Below are positions 33,905 through 45,084 of a stretch of 64,000 nucleotides of DNA, piece after piece. Within the stretch, counting starts at the first letter, position 1. Each line of letters begins with the position of its first letter. The notes beneath the pieces are model-generated. The model did no database searches and was not told the origin of the DNA. It worked only from the letters and a program-made list of their open reading frames with translations. Source of the stretch: Trametes villosa (Eukaryota; Basidiomycota; Agaricomycetes; Polyporales; Polyporaceae); NCBI GenBank assembly GCA_002964805.2, contig PUDQ02000032.1, positions 1 through 64,000 of the forward strand. Direction: 5' to 3'. The position numbers and the translations under genes were made by a program.

Positions 33905-36769
33905 CTAGTCGCTCAAGCGCATGCAGTAGTCCGGGTTACCCTTCGGGTTCAGCGCCCAGTTCGGGAACGGCCGCGCCGTGCCCGACGCGCCGCCAACCGC
34001 GAACGAGTACACGAACACCATGATCTGCGTGCCGCCGTCGAGCGCAGCCGAGAGCAGGAAGTTGTACTTGCGGAACCACCTTGGGCGGTGCTTGCGGAGG
34101 TACCACTGCGAGAAGATCGCGAGCGCGAGCGACGTCATCCACGACGAGTTGATGCCGACCGCGAGGAAGCCGAGCTCGGCGACGAGCACGGGCGTGAACA
34201 CGTAGTTGAAGCCCAGGCGCGGCCAGCGGCGGTGCGCGAGCCAGAACGGGATCGGAACCACGAGCCCGGCGAGGAGCATCCAGGGGATGAAGCCGTAGCG
34301 CGCGCCGGGCGCGTAGAGCGGCTTCGAGAGCGCGCCCCAGGTGATCGCGGCGGAGTTGTACGACTGCACCTGCTGCCCGGACCACACGTTCGAGCCCTGC
34401 ACGGCGAGCAGCAGCGGCCGGTTGCCCTGGATGACGGACTTCATGACGACGTAGTTGAGGATGCCGCCAATGATGCCGCCGACGGTCTGCATGACGAACG
34501 TCGAGCGCGGCGGGAGCTTCGTGTACTGCCCGAGTTTGAGGTCACGGAGCAGGTTCAGCGTGAGCTGGTACGTCTGGTAGCCATCTAGTTGGGGTATACG
34601 ATAAGCACCGCTCGTATGTTAGGGGGAATGGACGTACAGAGCGTGAAGTACATGTTCGCGACGGGCTTGCCGGGAACGAGCGCGCCGCCGACCATCTGGA
34701 TGAGGAACTGGAGCGAGGGCTGGTACCCGACCGTTGCGTAGAGCGTGCCCAGGATCGGAACGAACGCGGCCGAGAAGATGAGCGCAATGATGAACGCCCA
34801 CCACGGGAGGCCCGAGTCCGCGGCGTATGTCAGCCCGAGGCCGAGCGCGAACGTGACGACGAACATGATGAGGAACCACCAGACGGGGACCTCCTTGTAC
34901 ACCTTCATCTTCTGGTAGTGCACGTCCTGGCACTCCTGCGTGCGCACGTTGCGCACGATGTTCCACACGTCCTTGAAGTGCCAGATGAAGAAGTGCGTGA
35001 TCGCGGCGCCGATGTACGCCGTGCGCGAGATCTGGAAGAGCGTCTGCGACGCGGCGTAGTACGGCAGGCCCTGCTGCTCGAGGAGCGTGTTGTTGAGCGT
35101 GAAGTCGGGGTTCAGGATCTGGAGCTGCTGGTACTCCGTCCCGTCCTCGTTGAAGATGAGCTGCGACAGGAACGGGAAGTTCTGCGCGTGCCACACGTTG
35201 CGTGCGTAGCAGGCGCAGAACGCGATGCTGGAATAGGGCAACGTTCAGTTAGCATATGTCCCGAAGTTATGGCTGTCAGGTGAGGTACTTACATGCAGAC
35301 GAAGACGCCAGCGTAGAGAGACAGCTGCGTCGAGAGAGGAGTGAAGAGCGAGCCGATAGCAAGACCGCCCGAGCCGACGTAGTTCCAGTCCAAGCTGATC
35401 GCGAAGAGGCCGAGACCTTCGTTACCCGCAGCACCACCGAAGATACGCGTGACCCATGGGCTCTTTTGCGCCGCGAGACAGACGATGGAGATTCCAGTGA
35501 GCGTTCTACCCGCAAACCTCCGAATTAGCTGCGGAACTCAAAGAGACTGCCCGGAATACGCACGTCGCGATATACTCCGGGAACCACTCCCAAACGAAGA
35601 TCCCGACGAGGATAGCCCAGAAGAACACTCGCCGCTTGCGCTGGAGGAACACACCCTTCGCGCGGTGCATCGCGTCGAAGAGCTGGACCTGCGGCATGAG
35701 GAACGGGTACACGGCCCACGTCGGGTAGACGAGGTAATCGCGCGCGAGCCCCGTGAGTCCATAGCCAATGAGCTGCGATGCGATCAGGCTGGAATCCACG
35801 AAGCGCGATTCGTCGAAGCGGATCCACGGACACAAGCATCCACATGAGCGCGAAAGCAAACGGGCGGAGTTAGTGGGTTCTCGTGAGAAGCTCAAGGCAA
35901 AACGCACGTGAAGATGGCGATTGCGGGATTGACGGTGACGTGGTAATAGAGGTCTTGTGCTGCGAAGACCGAGATAGCGATGGCCTGGTCGGACGCTGTC
36001 GTCGACATGATGCTAATCGCGACATGCTCCTTGATGTCTATAAAAGAGTGCGCAGTTTTTCATCAGCGCTATAGTTCAAACTTTAGCAAGACAGCCACGT
36101 ACTGAAGGGACCGGGGTTGATGAACCGCCAGAACCAGTTGTTGCGCGTGCGGAACCTCGGCTGAGGGTGGAACGGACCCGGAAGGAACTCCAGGCCGCGT
36201 CCGAGGATGAATGCGAAGACTTGCAGGAATAGTCCGGAGACCTGCACAGTCTGGGGACGGAAATACTACAAGATGGAAGACGGATTGCCGCGCGGATGCA
36301 GAAGCACACATGGTTCGTCGAGCACGTCAGATCACGCGGCCACGCTGACAGGAGCGCGGGCGGGACTCACGAAGAGCTCTCCGAGGACGGCCGCGAAACA
36401 TGCAAGGCCGAGTCCAAGGAACCAGGTGCGGAAGGTGTGAATGGGCAGGCTAGGGTCGTCGTCGAGAGAGACGAGACGAAGCGCGTAATCTTCGTCCGTC
36501 TCGATCGGACGCTCGTGACCCGAGGCGTCGAGATCAATGGCACGGACATCTTCGGAGACCTACGCGGGGTCATTGTGAGCAACTGTTGACGGTATTGGGG
36601 GAAAGGGGACGTGGGCGACGGCAGGGAGTGTACTCACATCTCCAGGATCGGCCTTAGTGAGGTCCGGGGCGTCGTGCGGATCCGCCTTCTCGTTCAGAGG
36701 CGAATCGGGAACCAACACCTTCTCGTCCACGATGGAGCCTTCAGAGGCCCTGCGCTCGACGGTAGCCAT
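33905..36769 (-). CDS. OPT family oligopeptide transporter
   Basis: Eight exons join in phase: 36638-36769, 36371-36559, 36103-36265, 35908-36037, 35564-35788, 35293-35505, 34638-35227 and 33905-34584. The product is 773 residues, normal for the family. OPT proteins are plasma-membrane or vacuolar proton-coupled importers of short peptides, glutathione or metal chelates, with 12-16 membrane helices. Family landmarks are a cytosolic acidic N-terminus, SLPIHTFRTWFLGLGLACF, the block NIKEHVAISIMSTTAS, SQLIGYGLTGLARDYLVYP, and near the C-terminus LYGYQTYQLTLNLLRDLKLG, VGGIIGGILNYVVMKSVI and NYNF-type loops, ending NPDYCMRLSD. The substrate cannot be told from sequence. It is the only minus-strand gene inside the orphan-gene run and the only conserved one, with normal GC3 coding bias. 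Confidence 0.95.
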
Positions 36770-39700
36770 GTCCGAGGGAGAGCACTACGGCGTAGGGGGG
36801 AGCCTACGGCAGAGAGGGCGTCGAAAGAGAGAGCAGGGTCCTCCGGAGAGCCGTTATCAACCTTCCGGGGCCTTATATTGAGCTCGGGGCGAGGGCGTAC
36901 GGCATGGAGTCGGCGCCTGCCCAGAGAAGCGACGATGTCGCAATGTGCAGCGGACGTGCGAATATATCCAGGCACGCGGGGCGGGCGGGATAAGCAGGGG
37001 CGGAGCATGTGCTCTGCGGGGAAGCTTCGTCCTGGGAAGGTTTGGGAGGGGTGATAGGAATGCGATGTCGCCAGGAACGCGGCGCGTAGGAGCTATGGGT
37101 CATCACCTGTTCTGTGTCCTGGATGGCGACAGAAGGGCCCTGGTGGGACCGAGGCGGCTAGGTCTTCGAGGCTCGCTCTCTGCGGCTCCGGGGGTTTCGA
37201 GCCACTGCCGAGGCGATTGGGACCTCCGGACGCCAGCCATCGCATGCCGAACGCTCAATCTGAAGCGCCAGTATGCCGGAGAGATATCTGGCGCTGCTCG
37301 GAACATAGCATTGGGAAGGGCAACCATACGAACTTGGCAGGGTGAGCGTATGGCGGATTGCGGTGCTCCATAACACATCCGACCGGAAGGCGAATAGATA
37401 GGCTGCACGAAGATTTCAGAAGTCTTCCAGCGAAGAGAAGAGCTACACGATTGAGATCTGGCGCACCTCGAGCGATACAGATCTTGAACGTTTGATGGCT
37501 GCGTGAGCGAATTGGCTGCATGATGTTGGCAATGCGACGGGGCCGCTTATCATGAGCTTGGCTCGGGCGCGGCTTCCGGAAGAGCCATTCGAAGAACGAT
37601 CAACGGTGAACGCTCTCGTGATGAGGGCGACGACGCATCGACGCCACGGGATTAGTAGAGGGAGCCGGGAGTTGGCCGAGAGCTCGAGATCCCGCTAGCG
37701 GATGATTTCATCGCGTGACTAGAGCCAGGCCGCAAAGGGCAGACTCGAGGTCGAGGAAATTGATCTTGAAAACTCGTTCTGCTGAAGTTATGTCAGGCGT
37801 TGGAAGGGTAGGAGAGAGCGAATGCGCGCGTGGATAGCGGGTGTTGGTGTCTAGAGAGCTACGGTCCAGGCTCCCCGGTACTGTCTTCGCGGTGAAGACC
37901 ATGGAGGCGCCGACTTGTTCGCGGAAAAAGTTCGCGTCAACCCACCCTATTGAAACCGCCGAACGCCTGTTAGCTCATGCGTGGCTGCCTGTGGGCGTAG
38001 ACGCGACGTCCAAGACGAGAAGATAGAGGGTCCGACTGGCTCCGACAGGGTGTCAATGTAGTGACAGATCGAAGCAGCAGTCCGGAGTGGGTGCAGCCGG
38101 GTGTCCAGGTTATCCGCCCCGCGGGTACCGCTGACACTAGCGGGATAGCATCCGAGCTCCGTAGTCGTCGGCTCTTCCACAGATACTTGATCAGAGGACT
38201 TAGAACGAAGAGCACCGACGAAGAGCAAGCCGCGAAGGGAGGGCCTTAGGAAGAGCTCCCCAGAAAGGTGGCGGCAGCGTAAGCGACCTGTCTGCATTGA
38301 TGTATCCTCCCGTAATCAGGAATAGAGAGCGGGTAGTGGGCGTCGTCTGAGAGTCTCGGGCTGAGAGTCTCGGGTTCGTCGTTGCAACCGCGCAGTGTCC
38401 GACCGGAGTGATCATCTTTTCCTTCTTATCCGTGTGGAATGAACGGGCGGGGCCTAGTCCTGGCGCTACAGCAGGTTACGAAAGATGGAAGGCGCAATCC
38501 GTGGGACGAGAAGGCTGAAAACTTTGCAGGGTTCTGTACGTCCGGACCCCCAAAGTCAGTGAGAACAGTCCGCTTTCAACATGTAGGGGGTGAACATACA
38601 CGCGCAGTCCAGTCGAGGCGCCGGTTGGTTGCCGGGGTGCGACATTGCATGTGGGAGGCCATGGTGAACGCTGTGGCACTTCTCTTCCGTCTGGCGTCAT
38701 TGAGTCATACCCCTGCAACGATGCAATACTTCACAGAGGCGCAACCCGTCCTCATCCCTGGAGCGCGCTCAATCAGCGCCCAGCTCGCGAAAGCGTAATT
38801 CTTAATGCAACGTACCATGCGAGCGGCCGCGACCATCATTGTGGCACTACCTGCCGTGTCACGTCTGCAGCAGACGGTCTGAGTTATTCGGTGGCAAACG
38901 CCGCGATGTAACTCGTAAACATGCCACATATTCAGCGTTGCAAAATGTGGACCTCATACTTTGCTCGTGCTGTCCATAGAACGCCATGCTACTAGATGAC
39001 CCTCGGAACGTTACCAATAACGAGCGTTGATTGACGTCACGGACGGCAGCGTACCGAGCGCACGTTGACAATCCTATCCAGGAAATTCAATAGAATATTC
39101 GATTTGAGTGTTGAAACGTTGACGGGTGTGGTAGAGGGAGGAGGCAAGGAGGAAAAGGCTTGGCCGCGCCACAACGCTGAACACGCGCGCCAACCTGGCC
39201 AAGAAGGCGCCGGCCAGGAAGCGCCGGCGAGTACTGCCAGGGTAGCCGAATACACCATCTCCGGAGGACCGTCACTCAGCCTCGCTCACCGCCCCCGTCT
39301 TCAAAGCTTCACCTCTAGCATTCACAAATTTCTTTTTGACGTTATACCAAAAGTTCTGCAGGTCTTTTGGTAACGACGCAGTGGTAGCCGACCGAAAGCA
39401 CCCGCTGGCAGGGCTTTACTAACAGTGAATATTGGAATGCGCATACCCTCACCAGTCCCTATATCGTTCCAATGGCGTATCGCGTTATACACTCCGTCGT
39501 AGTAGCGACTAGATCTGGATCTCACGGTCTATTATTCTCGCGACAACAAGACGTCATGGCCAACGAGGCGGTTTCGCACTGTTCACCAATTCTTGTCGGC
39601 TCTCCTGTATTCGTCAACACGCTCTGACTAAAGGGAGCGACTCGCCAGCCGTCCTAATCTTCTGAATACGCCCGGAGGTAGCAAAAGACGGGGGCGTCAC

Positions 39701-39877
39701 CACAATTGGCAAGTCTATCCAACGCCACTCTGCTATTGATTCATAATAAAAGTTGCATCTCAAACCTCCAGATCCACGCGTCTCCGCCACGATCCCCCAG
39801 TGGCGACTGTGGGAGCATGGCAACCAACGACCCCAAATCCGTTACCGCCACCTTCGTGGCGATATGTTTTGGTCCCC
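36770..39877. other. 3.1 kb intergenic, no gene supported
   Basis: Begins with the OPT 5' flank. Minus-strand open pieces at 37103-37408 and 37947-38297, and a plus-strand piece at 38439-38798, have no convincing splice sites or coding character. The only clear element near the end is the TATA box of orphan gene 8. The stretch may contain decayed array members. Confidence 0.4.
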
Positions 39878-39885
39878 TATATAAG
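39878..39885 (+). promoter_or_regulatory. TATA box of orphan gene 8
   Basis: TATATAAG followed by CACGCT, identical over 14 bases to the box of orphan gene 7. It lies 136 bases before the ATG at 40014. Confidence 0.7.
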
Positions 39886-40013
39886 CACGCTACTCCGACA
39901 CCTCGCACCCAGCACCCATCCGAGTCCAGCACACACACTTCTCTATCCGCGCTCTATATCGACACCCCCCTCAGCATTACTCTGTTAGTTTCACACTTAT
40001 CCCGGGTTATCTC

Positions 40014-40879
40014 ATGTCGCAGCCGTTAGATGATCCCAAGCTCCAGCCTCTGTTTCCCGTCGAGGCTTATATGCCCCCGGACGAAGAGCCTCCCCCGAAA
40101 TATGTGGTGGACGATGAGGGTATGTCAATTTCTCCTCTCACTTCCGTATCTTGAGAATATACTCAGACTCGTGCCAGATCCCCCCTCCATACTCGACACA
40201 ATTACAGAAGACACACGAGCAGTGGGTCGCTCCCCCGTACCAACTGTCCCTCCCTGCTAATCTGCACCCGTCTTGGCGCCTCAGGTCATTCTTCCACAAT
40301 TTCAGACGACTGAGCCACAAAACGGAGCCATTAAACACCATGAAGCGCTTCGGAAGAAGCTCAGGGTAGCACTAGAAGAGTTTGTAACAGCGCTGAACGA
40401 GTACGCGTTCCTGCCTTACTGACGCGCGCGAGCGGCCACGTTAACTCTACGCCCTGCAGTCCAGACAAAGCCAAAGACCTTATCTTGGGTGAGTTAGTCA
40501 AGATGGGGTTGGAGAACCCAAACAAGCTGTCGCTGCCGCCGTCCAGAGCGAACACCAGGTCAGCGTGGCGGGAGCGCCATCATCCGAGTCACGAGTCGCA
40601 TGTACAGCGCGCAACGCCCCCTTGCAGGAGAACGTTCGGCCTGCAAGATTCCCAGGACTCGGAAGCCCTTCGCGCGCATGTGAGGCAATTAACACAAGAC
40701 GACGATCAGCCCATGGCAGAGTCATCCAGAAACTTTTTCGGTGAGTGTGCTGAGTCGCATGCCCTGGCTACTGACTTCGACTCAACATTTTGCTCCCAGA
40801 TCCTACAACGTCGCATGCATACTGTGCCGAACCAGACGTTATACCGCCAGAACCTGAAGATGTGCCTCTTCTCGCGTGA
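40014..40879 (+). CDS. Orphan array gene 8, helix-containing small protein
   Basis: Five exons (40014-40119, 40178-40236, 40285-40400, 40460-40740, 40800-40879) join in phase into 213 residues. The introns are 58, 48, 59 and 59 bases with good donors and a perfect GCTAATC branch site in the second. The start is MSQPLDDPKLQPLFPVEAYM. A predicted amphipathic helix spans exons 3-4 (AIKHHEALRKKLRVALEEFV, then DLILGELVKMGLENPNK). The end is Pro/Glu-rich (AEPDVIPPEPEDVPLLA). A 69-base GT..AG segment at 40559-40627 lies in frame inside exon 4 and may be optional. Of the array proteins this has the most ordered-looking core. No family recognised. Confidence 0.6.
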
Positions 40880-41408
40880 TTCATGGTAGTGCTGCCGTTG
40901 TCGATGCATCCCGCTGCCCGCAGACAGTACGGTCACGCTACACATGCCGTCGTTAACTCCCTGGGCTTCCTTTGCGTAGGAACTTGTATCATCTGTCGCC
41001 CCGTATGACTAACATCCCGATATCGAACCTCGCGTCTCGACCTCCGCCCCTGCGCACGCACGCTTCAAGTTGAATGAACAGTTCATATCCCCCACGCTAC
41101 CCCGCTATACGCCTCGCTGCACCCTGCCGCGCGATGGAAACATCAGATCCGTCGCGCATACCCCCAGATATCCAGTCAACGCTGACTCGTTTGTGCAGTA
41201 TAGATAGCCCCTCGCGGGCAAGCAGCTCCTCACGCCTCTTGACCTCGTACGTCTCCTCCCTCCCCTCTCGTCCGCCCTTCCACCCGGCCGTTTAGCCACA
41301 CCTACCCCTTCCGCCCTTCTCCGAGCCTTTCCCTGATAGCCCATGCTCTGCATCGCGTACGCCCCCCTCTTGCCGCCTCTCGCGTCGTCAAAGCACACTC
41401 ACACCGCC
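40880..41408. other. Promoter and possible first exon of orphan gene 9
   Basis: An ATG at 41134 opens a 113-base exon-like stretch (METSDPSRIPPDIQS, ending SSSSRLLT) before a GTACGT donor at 41247. Its end resembles the end of exon 1 of the paralogue at 45085 (TQSRLYA before GTACGT). No acceptor restores the frame of the downstream exons, so it is left out of the gene 9 model. Confidence 0.35.
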
Positions 41409-41897
41409 ATGCACCCCTTCCACAGGCCTCTAAACAAGATAATGAACTTGTTCGGGCTCCGGAAGGGCGAAAACAGGACGGAAAACCGACGCCTCTCTAC
41501 CACCTCGTACGTCCCCGACCCCCTTCTGGGGAGATCACCGGACGCTCATAGCCACGCTTCGCAGAGAGCGTGTGATCCCTGTAAAACGAAAGGTAGGCAT
41601 CCTCTGACGTCCTGACCACGCTGCGCTCGAAGCGTTCGCCCAGCTACTAAAGGCCCGTGCCGTCACCTCTCATAGGCCACCCCCGCCTCAACCTCAACCC
41701 TCTCCGCCCAACCGCAAAAACGCACCGACATGACGCGACACGAGTACAGCGTACAGTCAGGTCCGCGGCCGAACCCCCTACCCCCGCCAGTAGTCATCGT
41801 CATCCCGCCGACGCCGCCCCCCGCCAGCGGAGGAAGCCGCTCGAGTGTACGCCCCGCCCGACGAGAGCGGGGACGAGGACACAAACGGCCGCGTTAA
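41409..41897 (+). CDS. Orphan array gene 9, paralogue of gene 11
   Basis: Three exons (41409-41506, 41565-41592, 41676-41897) join in phase into 115 residues. The introns are 58 and 83 bases. The start MHPFHRPLNKIMNLFGLRKG aligns with RLHTLFARPLMPMWRG in gene 11. The short exon gives VIPVKRK (VPAKRK in gene 11). The Pro-rich end PLPPPVVIVIPPTPPPASGG aligns with PPPPPVVIITPPSPRPSNGG, and the tail is Arg-rich. The true start is uncertain: an in-frame ATG lies at 41343 and an exon-1 candidate at 41134. If the latter is correct, the gene carries a frame break and may be damaged. The Lys/Arg motif could serve nuclear import, but that is speculative. Confidence 0.5.
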
Positions 41898-42913
41898 CGT
41901 TAATTGTTATGTATCATGATGTTTGGTTGTACCGTCCCTGGGCCGTCGTCGGCCTTGCCCTATTATATGTAGCACTCAAATGTGATGTATCGTTCCCGCT
42001 TAATGCCAGTACTTAATGCGCTCGACCAACGTCCGGGATCGTGTCGATGGAGAGCACAGCACGGTGGTATGTTATTCGGAGTCCCGTTCGAACACAAGAA
42101 GCGCCTCCGCCTGGTAGTATACACGTAGGAGTCATCTATCAAGCACCCTCCTCCCCTCCCTCCCATCCCCCCTTTACCGCCTCTCTATCCATCCAGTCCG
42201 TTTTCCCTTCCACCTCCACGCTCCACCGCCCACCGCCCAACCTATCGCCCACGTGGGGCATGTTGGTGGCAGACGAGGGTCAAGCTGCCACAACGCCACA
42301 ACGTGAGCGCCTAGATTCAGTAAGGCTGGTGGCGCGCGGCAGGCGACGACTCCTTCTCTTCTAAACCGTCACTTCGACGTTCTCGCCCCCCACCATCGTA
42401 CTCGCCACCCTTCTCCTGCTGGCTCTTGTCCCTACTTTATGGCGCCCCTGGTCGTTCGTGCTAGCTTTTCGAGACGAGAAGTCTGGAAGGCCTGGCCAGT
42501 GCTGCGTGCGGCAACCCCAAATACGTCCCCATTTGTACGGTAAGATTCCGAGTGCTCGTAGCAGCATCTCTACCGTGACGGACGCTTCAGAATACCGCCG
42601 GCGACACCTATACATGCCTTTCACACCCCCCGTATGACGCCACATCTGTGAGCTTCTAGCGTCCTGAGGATACTGGCCCCACACTCAAACTTTAGCACCG
42701 CGTAACGCCACGATAACCTGGGCACAGTGCACCCATAGTTGTGTGGTAGTACTTCCTATCTGGCTAGCATACGTTCCACCACTATCTCAGTATCGCCTCA
42801 CGCCTGAATTCACCCAAGGAGCAATATCCGGCGATGTAATACGTAGCTGGCCCGCCGACAACGCCTCCTGCATACCACCGCAGTGCCCCCTTCGATGGAG
42901 TGGAATGGATGGA
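41898..42913. other. 3' flank with duplicated module, then intergenic
   Basis: Positions about 42053-42125 are more than 90% identical to 45948-46017 (shared CACAGCACGGTGGTATGTTA and AACACAAGAAGCGCCTCCGC). A pyrimidine-rich stretch follows that ends in ATCCATCCAGTCCGTTT at both sites. The similarity fades near 42220. From 42300 to 42910 I see no coding exon. Confidence 0.6.
42053..42220. repeat. Duplicated 3'-flank module, copy 1
   Basis: Pairs with copy 2 at 45948-46107. It begins with a stretch of about 73 bases differing at only a few positions plus a 3-base indel, then C/T-rich sequence and the shared ATCCATCCAGTCCGTTT. It lies the same way round downstream of paralogous genes 9 and 11. 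Confidence 0.75.
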
Positions 42914-42920
42914 TATATAA
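42914..42920 (+). promoter_or_regulatory. TATA box of orphan gene 10
   Basis: TATATAA in GGATATATAAACCCCTGG, 139 bases before the ATG at 43053. Resembles the AAACCCCT context of the gene 3 box. Confidence 0.65.
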
Positions 42921-43052
42921 ACCCCTGGGATATTGACAATTCGGACATCTGACACGCCTCACATAACAGCGCCGGCTCGGCTGGCCACTCCTGCCCCTCG
43001 ACCTCGGCACAGTCTCCTTTGCGTTGACCCCTCCGGTACGGCACTGCCCCTT

Positions 43053-44688
43053 ATGCAGCCGCAGAACGGAGCTGGACCCTTAATGGCAAACGCCATCAAC
43101 CCCCCTGACCGCCGTCATAAAGAACCTGCTCGACGTGAGCCGCGCAACGTCGATATGGGAGCCTGTACGCCGCCCAAACCCCTAGCGGTGTCAAGTGACG
43201 CTGATAGCCCTCGCAGTGCTACAATCCTTCCGTCGTCGACTGGATGGCGGTTCAGCTATGCAATCACCTGTACGTCGCTGAATGTTCTCCCCCGATGCCA
43301 ACTCAACAACTCATGTGCGTTGATGAAGCAACCCCGGCAACTCGGGATATATATCAATCAAGAGCACCTCTTCGTCACAGTCAACCAGTCTCTACCCGGG
43401 GCACAGCGGCTCGAGCAGGAACGGCTCGCGATTCTTGAGTACGCCTAGCCCATCACTCCTGCGCGGACGAATGGAGACCATTCATCGATTCTGTCCTGCT
43501 CTTCAGGAGACTCGGAGCTGCTGCTAACCCCCACCCCTCGGGCTGGCGTACTATTCCAAATATCCGCCCTAGACGCAGGCACACTGCTCCCCCAACCACT
43601 GCAGCTATGTTTGCGAATGCGTCATCGCCGCCCGGTTTTCCGGACCCCGTACAGTTCGCTGAGTATGAACCATCCTCCGCAGATGAAGACGCCTGTGAGT
43701 GACGCCTGCTGGAGACGCATCCTTGACTATCACTGGCCTCATGCTCAACTATAACACAGGGATCTACGGTCTGGGCTCGAATGTACCCGAGCCTATGATG
43801 ACGGCAGAGCCTGAATCCCTAACACAACTCGCACCGTGCGTCTGTTCGTCCCCGTTTTGCTAACCTGAGCTAAGTGGCTTCAAGTCCAAGCTCTTTGCCG
43901 GTGCGAGATGAGCTTGCAGTGGGAGGGCGGACACTCCCACCGAGAGCCCGCCAAGCGTCCCGGGCGGCTCAGGCGTAAGGTTTGCCTTAGTCGTCGAGCT
44001 TCCAGTCTCGTCTCACCTTCATACCCTTAGGAAGGGCCCGGGGAGAAACTTCGCGTTCGAAGGCAACCCCTTAGACTTGGTACGTCACAACCCTCGCGCA
44101 TTCACCACCCTCAGAACAGACTTCCTCCTGGCGGAGTTGAGCCCCCGTGTAGCAGCATTCCTCGCCAACCTGCGTTCCGCCTATGACCCGACGACAGCCG
44201 TCGCCGCTGATCCTTCCGCCCGCACGAGCGGCAGCGCAGGCAACGACGACAGCCAGAGCGACAGCGACGACCCTGGAAATGTCGATGGCGAAAGCGACGG
44301 CGACAAGGCCCTTGGCGAGCATACCATTGACGACGACTCCGATGCGGACGATGCTCGTTCAGACGACTCACTGGGGAGTTCGCACTCCGGGTCTCCGCTC
44401 CTTGCACGCCCCGAGCAGGTCTCTGCCACGTCTTACGGTGAGCTGGCGCCCGGGATGCGACGCCGGCGTGTGCGTCGCCATACCGCAGATGGCTACGGCC
44501 AAGCGGCCTCCCGCCTAGGCTCCATGCTGTGCAGCTTCTCTCTAGACGACTCTTGGTATGTGACTCCTCTTCGTGTGTGTGCTGCCCAAACTAACGGGAC
44601 AACCGTCAGGCCAGACCTCGCTGGCGGAGACGAGGACGGCAGTTCCACAGGGCGACCATATACACGTCTCGAAGACCAGCCTGACTGA
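43053..44688 (+). CDS. Orphan array gene 10, long acidic disordered protein
   Basis: Six exons (43053-43438, 43507-43694, 43760-43835, 43885-43974, 44031-44555, 44610-44688) join in phase into about 447 residues. The introns are 68, 65, 49, 56 and 54 bases. Landmarks are the start MQPQNGAGPLMANAINPPDR, a helix-like run (AQRLEQERLAILE) before the first junction, FPDPVQFAEYEPSSADEDA, then RTDFLLAELSPRVAAFLANL followed by a very acidic Ser/Asp region (DDSQSDSDDPGNVDGESDGD) and a short basic RRRRVRRH segment. It ends LEDQPD. A 51-base GTGAGC..CCTAG segment in exon 1 (43137-43187) is in frame and may be an optional intron. No family recognised. It is the largest of the array and the most convincing as an expressed gene. 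Confidence 0.65.
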
Positions 44689-44990
44689 TATCGAACTGGC
44701 ATCGTATATCTCTTCAATGTTCAATTGAATGCCCCGCTGTATCCAGAGTGCTCACTTTGACTCGGTGGTATCGATATCTGGGATAAACTATCCTTCGCCC
44801 TCGGCAGCGACGTCGACGCGCCGGTACCCGAGATATCCCGGTATGCAGCTCACGGGCGCAGACTATCCAGCCGGCTCATCTAGCCAATGCCCCCTTTGAT
44901 CACTCTGAAGACTCGGCGTTCCACTTACCCGACTCTTCAGGCAATGCAGGGATAGCCAGGTGCCCGCGCTCCGCCACGCCTATATATCAC
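44689..44990. other. Between orphan genes 10 and 11
   Basis: Unique sequence with several TATC-type palindromes (GATATCTGGGATAAACTATC) but no exon. Confidence 0.4.
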
Positions 44991-44997
44991 CTCGGTC
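44991..44997 (+). promoter_or_regulatory. TATA box of orphan gene 11
   Basis: TATATAT in ACGCCTATATATCACCTCGG, 94 bases before the ATG at 45085. Confidence 0.55.
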
Positions 44998-45084
44998 TCC
45001 GTGGCTAGACTGGCACCACCCGTACGTCTCCTTCCTCTCTTTGCCCACTCACCCATCCACCCGCGCCCACTTCGCTGTGTCGAG

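Noticed and set aside
33677..34588. 303-codon plus-strand frame over the OPT gene
   Set aside because: Antisense shadow of OPT exon 8; Arg/Glu-rich low-complexity reading.
41134..41246. Joining the upstream exon candidate to orphan gene 9
   Set aside because: No acceptor before 41409 restores phase, so including it would require inventing a frame shift.
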